Translations under genes and position numbers: made by a program
Shown: positions 58,801 through 64,000 of the stretch, piece after piece
How positions within the stretch are numbered: position 1 is the stretch's first letter
Layout: every line of letters starts with the position of its first letter
Assembly (NCBI GenBank): GCA_037447655.1
Contig: JBBHKE010001317.1
Span: 154,501-218,500 of the forward strand
Source: Zygnema cylindricum
Taxonomy: Eukaryota; Streptophyta; Zygnematophyceae; Zygnematales; Zygnemataceae
Direction: 5' to 3'
Length of the DNA stretch: 64,000 bases
The notes under the pieces: model-generated
What the model was told of the DNA's origin: nothing
Database searches by the model: none
Seen by the model: the letters and a program-made list of their open reading frames with translations, nothing else

Positions 58801-61476
58801 AACATAAGTCTATATAGGCAGATCTGGATTTGTTTGTTGCACTGATGCAAACCTCCAGAATTTTGTTCCGTTTCTTTTTCATTTACTATCTTGGACCAAG
58901 AATGTGTACTATCTTTAGGCCATCTCTAAAAAGAAACTTGAAATTTCTCTACAATAACTACTTGCTATGCGAGTGGTATTTCCCTGGCTCATATGGTAAA
59001 CCTCGTTACATTATTAAAAAAAGTTTCTGCTTTAAAACTCATTTCTCTCTGTACACACTGGTCGTATTTTCATTTAAAAGAGTCCAATCAAAGGAAAGGG
59101 TTCTCCTTTCTATAGACGTGCCGATGAAAAATCCAACAGAGAGAAAAATAGGGTGATAAGGCTAAAATCACCTTTTCTGTAAAAGTGACACACGGTATAA
59201 TGGCACACCATCCAATATTTTAATCCACGCAATGACTAATTTGTTGATTGCATCATTCTTAGACATGAGAGAAACAGTCACCGCCAAATCAAGATAAAAT
59301 CATTTCAAAATTACAAACACAGTCAATTTGCCCTCCATCACATGAAAAAATACACTCATATATGCATTAATGGCCATGTTAAGCCAGGGACAAATCAACT
59401 GACTGTCTATTGCGTTTTTGCCAAATGGAAGATCTCACCTATCAGACTGCAACAACTGTTGCCTTCGCTGCATTTCTGCTGGGTCCAATTGAAGTTCTCC
59501 TGGCCTTACAGATGGCCCAGACTGGGCAGGTTTTGAGGAGGCCACTGAAGGTTGACCAGCAGGAGAAACTCCCACAGGGCGGCCCTGGCTCTGATATGCA
59601 GCTGCAATATCGCACAGGACAAAGCTACCATCACTTAAAGGGTTTGGAAAAAAAAAACACAGACAGAGAGAGTCAACAAACACGAAGCACGTGACTTAAC
59701 TATGCATTTCACAGGTAGTCCATGTTTAATAGTCATATGAGATAGCAAAAGACAGACAAAGAAGTGGCTTCTCTTTTTAGATGCTAATGAGCGCTGGTGT
59801 CTTCATCCAGAATTACTGCTTTCGATCTTTGGCAACAACCACCAGCTATAAAGCCACCTTGCCAACAGTAAGTTTTGCAATTGCACTTGGTTGTGAGTAC
59901 AGCAATTATGAAATTCCTCTGAATTTTAACAGAAGGAACCTGGACAACAATGGTAGATTGCTGATCACTCACAAGCTCCTGACAGAGTCTTTCAGAGCAG
60001 CATTGATCTTTACCATAAATGTCTCGGCATCGGTCCCGGTCCTTGAATGAAGGAAGTACAAAAGTATAGCCACCTTCCACCTGCAAAACAGACTCAGGTC
60101 AAGAACTGTAAACACAACAAGTTCCCACAAATTCCAGAAGCAGTAGAACATAGTGTGCACAGGAGATGTGGCAACAATTGCCCTATTATCTTATCAACAT
60201 CGACATTTTCTGTTCATCAAAAGACACAAGAGAGTTCCTCCGCCGAAGATAAAAAAACATTCTCTGCAATACAATGCCGGCCCAAGGATCTAAGAAATCA
60301 GCCAGCCTCGTAACCTGCTCTTTACAGGGCACTGAAAATGCTTCTCATAAAACCAATAGAGCGATTTGTCTGATGTTAGGGAGATGCCAATGCCATGCAT
60401 GCATCAAACTCTATTCATGGTTTTATGTGTGGTTGCTCCTCTGATGCATAGTCGAATTGAGCATGCCAACATCATAACACCATATTCTTTTCACTATCAA
60501 TGGGACACGAGAATACACGTAGCTGCTTATAAAATCAATCACAAAAAAGAGCAAAATATCAACATACTGCCAACTCCATTAGAGTAGCTGGCCCATTGTC
60601 CAAAGAGCCTTTAAAAGAGCATCAATGACGGAAGAATGAGATTTTTATGCAATCGTTTGCAAAGGATATGGAAAAATGGACTAACAGCGGGGTCGGGATT
60701 TGTTCCAAACTTGAGAAGGGCACTGGTTGCTGACGGGGTCTCCTTGCTCCACCGTTGCGCTGTCCTTCCCGGATGTGTTTCAGAAAAGAAATTGAATTCT
60801 CATTATCCCTTCTTTAAGCTATTCGGCATTGACAAAACATATGGTACAGTAGAAACACTCACGAAACATTTTTTTCCTGAGTACAATTACTGCATTACAA
60901 TGAAAAAAGTGGATTTATTTATGCTTTTAATAAAATCAGTGTGTACTACATCATTGAAAATGGAAAGTATGCCAGGCTGCCCTTCATTTTCCATTACAAG
61001 TTTTGACCTACTGGTCTGAATTGCATCTTCAGGTGTGCTTCAATCAAGATACACCAAACTAGAAAAGTCGAAAGGCAAAGACCTGATTTAGCTGAAAGAA
61101 AATAAAAATCGCATGCCACGTAATATTTCCTGTAGATATGAAAGGACAGACGGAATAGCACCAGATATCAAGGTAGCATCCTTGATTTCCTCACATTTTA
61201 TAGTACTTAGATCAACATTCAGTTTGGCTGCAGCTCGAGGATCATTTGGATTCCATGTAAAACTCCCGCGTTTCTGCAGAGCCAACAGCAAAGCAAAAGC
61301 TGAAAAAAAAAATATTAAACATTTTCTCCAAAAGCCTGATTGCATCAACCAACAGTTGATAATATGAAGAGACATACCATGAGGAGAACTCCATCAACTC
61401 CTGGCCCTTTTCCAGGCTTGTATTTAGCTTTTACAGATGAGAGCACAACATCCATGCCTCCATTCGAAGCCGCCAT
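52850..61476 (-). CDS. TFB1: TFIIH core subunit 1 (p62/TFB1), 21 exons, 682 residues
   Basis: Structural subunit of TFIIH, acting in nuclear RNA polymerase II initiation and nucleotide-excision repair. Exons on the minus strand: 61476-61378, 61273-61162, 61026-60950, 60080-60014, 59601-59439, 58606-58531, 58168-58073, 57436-57392, 57165-57109, 56830-56675, 56082-56017, 55781-55652, 55500-55438, 55216-55104, 54778-54581, 54204-54065, 54025-53887, 53443-53366, 53180-53133, 53051-52965, 52888-52850. All introns are GT-AG and all phases agree, giving 2049 bases to a TGA. Residues about 1-120 form the PH domain (SFTWNPNDP, FKDRDRCRDIY). BSD domain 1 is at about 178-200 (LVISGILKEEDFWATR), followed by MLADVRPVTDGR and TVTFNLTPEIIAQ. 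BSD domain 2 starts at about 265 (MNEKEFWTKYCRAEY). The C-terminal helical region includes GVKELLKHFWGTFPV and HLVSQLLQPMF. It is about 90 residues longer than the Arabidopsis protein as I remember it. No broken exon was found. Least certain are the borders of exons 16, 20 and 21. Confidence 0.9.
56126..56330. mobile_element. Possible MITE-like element in TFB1 intron 10
   Basis: The right end reads GCTAATAATAGCGATTCACAGTGTA, the inverted complement of the TACAC..GAATCG..TATTAG terminus seen at 1264 and 3596. The left end (TACATCGTGACTATCAGCATT at 56126) is a weaker match. Length is close to that of the copy at 1264-1485. The element lies inside the intron 56083-56674 and does not touch an exon. 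Confidence 0.35.
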
Positions 61477-61614
61477 GGCGACAGAGTTTGCGCCAGCTTC
61501 CCTAGCAAAGTAGAGAGGGTGGGGTCACAGACGTCGCCTTTCAGTTAAGTCAACTTTTGTCACGTCGCCAACTCACCACGTGATACGCGGTAGGAACACG
61601 GTTATAGCTCAAAT

Positions 61615-62278
61615 CAGAGGTCGCAAAAGTCAAAAAAAATCATACCCGAAACCGACCGTTTTTTTTTTTTCAAAATCTGAGTAACCGACGCCCGACCGAG
61701 TTTTGTCACGCTCCAAAATTGTTAACCGTTAACCGACCGTCGTTTACGAAAAAAAAAATAACCGACCGTGCCCGCCCGTATCCTGAAAAGTACAAAATTA
61801 ATCAATGTACGACGGAATAAGCCAATAATTACGATTTGTCGCGTTCCCTAAGATTTGCGAAATGAATAGTGTACTACTGTGTCAGATTTGCGACGCTTTG
61901 TCGCGTTGCCTAAGATTTTCGAAATGAATATTGACTACCGTGTCAGATTTGAGACATTTTGTCGCGTTCTCGAAGATTTTCGAAATAAATAGCTTACTAC
62001 AGTACCGTGTCAGATTTGCGACGCTAATCATGATGCCACGTACTTCCACGATACCAAAAGTACAAAGAACAATAATGTTGGAAAAAAAAAGTACAAAATT
62101 TTCATTTTTTTGGTTTTTTGTTTGACCGACCGTAACTAACCGTTTTTTTTTTTCCTGGTGAGTCAACCGACCGTAACCGCCCGACCCCCAAAATTTGGCA
62201 ACCGAATCCGTTCCGGATCCGGCGCGGGCGGTTGGTTAACGGTCGGTCACGGTTTCGGTTGACCGTTTGCGACCTCTG
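61615..62278 (+). mobile_element. hAT-like MITE, left copy, 664 bp
   Basis: Ends are perfect 13-base inverted repeats CAGAGGTCGCAAA...TTTGCGACCTCTG. They are flanked by an exact 8-base duplication GCTCAAAT (61607-61614 and 62279-62286). Eight-base duplications and CAG(A/G)G-type ends are typical of the hAT superfamily. The interior has no open frame. It holds many ACCGACCG-type words near both ends and three tandem 62-bp units (61835-62025). Confidence 0.85.
61835..62025 (+). repeat. Three tandem units of about 62 bp inside the left hAT-like MITE
   Basis: Each unit runs TTTGTCGCGTT..C..AAGATTT.CGAAAT.AATA through GTGTCAGATTTG.GAC. Starts are near 61835, 61897 and 61958. The right MITE carries the same three units in reverse (about 62600-62790). 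Confidence 0.8.
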
Positions 62279-62339
62279 GCTCAAATCCTTTCCATTTTCT
62301 AGTGTTGCGTATCGGTGGCCATTTGCCGATAACCGTTAT

Positions 62340-63031
62340 CAGAGGTCGCAAACGGTCAACCGAAACCGTGACCGACCGTTAACCGACCGCCCGCGCCGGA
62401 TCCGGAACGGATTCGGTTGCCAAATTTTGACGGCCGGGCGGTTGCGGTCGGTTGATTCACCAGAAAAAAAAAACGGTCGGTAACGGTCGGTCAACCAAAA
62501 AACCAAGAAAAATGAAAATTTTGTACAGTCCATACAATCCAACATTATTGTACTTTGTACCCTTTGGTATCGTGAAAGTACGTGACATCATGATTACCGT
62601 CGCAAATCTGACACGGAAGTAACACTATTTTTTTCGCAAATCTTAGGGAACGCGACAAAGCGTCGCAAATCTGACACGGTAGTAACAATATTCATTTCGC
62701 AATCTTAGGGACCGCGACAAAGCGTCAAAAATCTGACACGGTACTGTAGTACACTATTCATTTCGCAAATCTAAGGGAACACGACAAATCGTAATAATTG
62801 GCTTATTGATACGTCGTACATTGAAAAATTTTGTACTTTTTCACTTACAGGCGAGCACAGTTAGTCGCGAGAAATCGAGTTTCGGTTAACTTTTATTTTC
62901 GTAAACGCCGGTCGCTTAACGGTTAACAATTTTGGAGCGTGACATAACCCGGTCGGGCATCGGTTATTCAGATTTTGAAAAAAAAAACGGTCAGTTTCGG
63001 TTATGTAAAATTTTGACTTTTGCGACCTCAA
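62340..63031 (-). mobile_element. hAT-like MITE, right copy in opposite orientation, 692 bp
   Basis: The reverse complement aligns with the left copy over its whole length. Ends are CAGAGGTCGCAAA and, less well preserved, TTTTGCGACCTCAA. Its own 8-base duplication ACCGTTAT is at 62332-62339 and 63032-63039, so it inserted independently of the left copy. No open frame. Confidence 0.82.
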
Positions 63032-63039
63032 ACCGTTAT

Positions 63040-64000
63040 GCCTTTTTTTTGGCCTACCAATAATCCATATATTAGCACAATATATCAATATCAATATTAT
63101 CGCAATCAGAAATCGATATTGTCAGTTTTTCATCGCAATAACACGGGTCCGATAACTACACAGCGAATCACTATTAGAGTTAACAAATATTTAGTGTTAA
63201 AGAACAATTAGTGTGATTAACGCTAATTAGGAATTTGGGGATTTTGAAGGAAATCACTAACTCTAATTTGTTTTTAAGGGTTTTTTCAATCACTTTATTT
63301 AAGGGTACGTCCCCATGTATTAAAGTATATACTTTTCTATGTCTTTTTGTCCTAAAATTCAAGGAATTTTGACAAAAACTTTAACCGTACAAGAAAATCA
63401 TTTTTACCAAAGTAGAGTGAACGTCAATTCATATTTTAGATGTACGACATGTTGGTCGTCATGTGTACGCATTTTGGCGTTTTCCCCTTTTCGACCCTCG
63501 GCAAGAGAATCCAACCCAAAAAAAACCTTCATCCAAAATCACCTCAAGGGGATGATTTTTGTTCAAGTACAGCCCAAACAGCGAATGAAAAACGACCCAC
63601 GCACGCGCCACAAGAGTGGGAAAATCTTTGGACGAGGGCGAGTCCTCGCTATTTTTCTCCGTGCCCGTCACACGTATGTACGGAGAAAAAAATTGTAAGG
63701 GTCTCACACCTCAACTTTCAATCATGGAGCCCTTTGCAAAATTTTGCGCCGTCGTCGCCTCTCCCCTCTCCCTCTCACACCAGTGCTTTTATCTCACACT
63801 TTTTAGAATGAGACACGACAATGTTGGTATAAAATGAGAGATATTTTTAAAATATAATTTTCGACAATTTTTAGGTTATTTTTGAATAGCAAGTTGAGTG
63901 AGAAAAATAGAAAAAAAAACGAAATCGGGAAACCATGGCGGAAAGTTATTAAATCAATGACGTCGACGTTGTCACGAGTGAGCATTGCAATTCTGAGACC
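63040..64000. other. No gene recognised; one MITE terminus at about 63157
   Basis: The stretch from 63157 (TACACAGCGAATCACTATTAG) to about 63245 matches the right end of the element at 3596-4153 in reverse. The other end was not located. Short open frames in 63440-63840 lack any motif I know, though codon-like composition around 63440-63700 leaves a partial exon possible. Confidence 0.35.

Noticed and set aside
60000-60080. A frameshift in TFB1 exon 4
   Set aside because: Ending the exon at TATG|GTAAAG joins exon 5 in the right phase (G+CT). The apparent second frame downstream is intronic.
61615-63031. One long palindromic foldback element
   Set aside because: Each half has its own terminal inverted repeats and its own 8-bp target duplication, with unrelated sequence between them.
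63440-63840. Protein-coding gene on the plus strand
   Set aside because: Overlapping short frames without motifs or splice-supported continuation; too weak to call at the window edge.

Overview
The window looks like a repeat-choked stretch of a nuclear genome from the green/plant lineage (land plant or streptophyte alga; lineage inferred, not proven). Evidence: one gene has 21 short exons with GT-AG introns and encodes a plant-like TFIIH p62/TFB1 subunit. Several copia elements carry primer-binding sites complementary to the anticodon stem-loop of initiator tRNA-Met, one of them matching the plant form as I remember it. Most of the rest is LTR retrotransposon in different stages of decay. No rRNA gene, CRISPR array or bacterial-style operon is visible.

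Layout: 432-2989 (-) is a three-exon gene for an unknown coiled-coil protein. 2990-5184 is AT-rich and holds a MITE-like element and weak tandem repeats. 5185-11251 (-) is a full-length but broken copia element (C). 11252-12637 holds a decayed fragment with a weak recombinase-like look and a diverged C-family LTR. 12638-18584 holds two direct copies of a 2.7 kb segment carrying a D-related LTR (F), with a copia pol fragment between them. 18671-20187 is a large inverted repeat.

20188-44110 is a four-level nest. A Ty3/gypsy element (E, -) is split at 22092/40862 by a copia element (D, +, 22093-40861). D is split by a solo LTR of family A (23929-24772) and by a full A element (-, 26536-38192). 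The 3' LTR of A is split by a young copia element (B, +, 26886-32787). Target-site duplications support the three inner insertions. LTR divergence judged by eye (B about 2%, A about 10%, D more) agrees with the nesting order.

44110-49183 (-) is a decayed retroelement (G) with an unusually long N-terminal region, gag, a zinc knuckle and a retropepsin, but no polymerase in view. 49184-52849 has no recognisable gene. 52850-61476 (-) is TFB1, reconstructed as 21 phase-compatible exons (682 residues). 61615-62278 and 62340-63031 are two hAT-like MITEs in opposite orientation, each with its own 8-bp target duplication. The last kilobase is unassigned apart from a MITE end.

The most notable pattern: in copia families A, B/C and D the gag start codon lies inside the LTR, and the tRNA-primer site is part of the gag reading frame.
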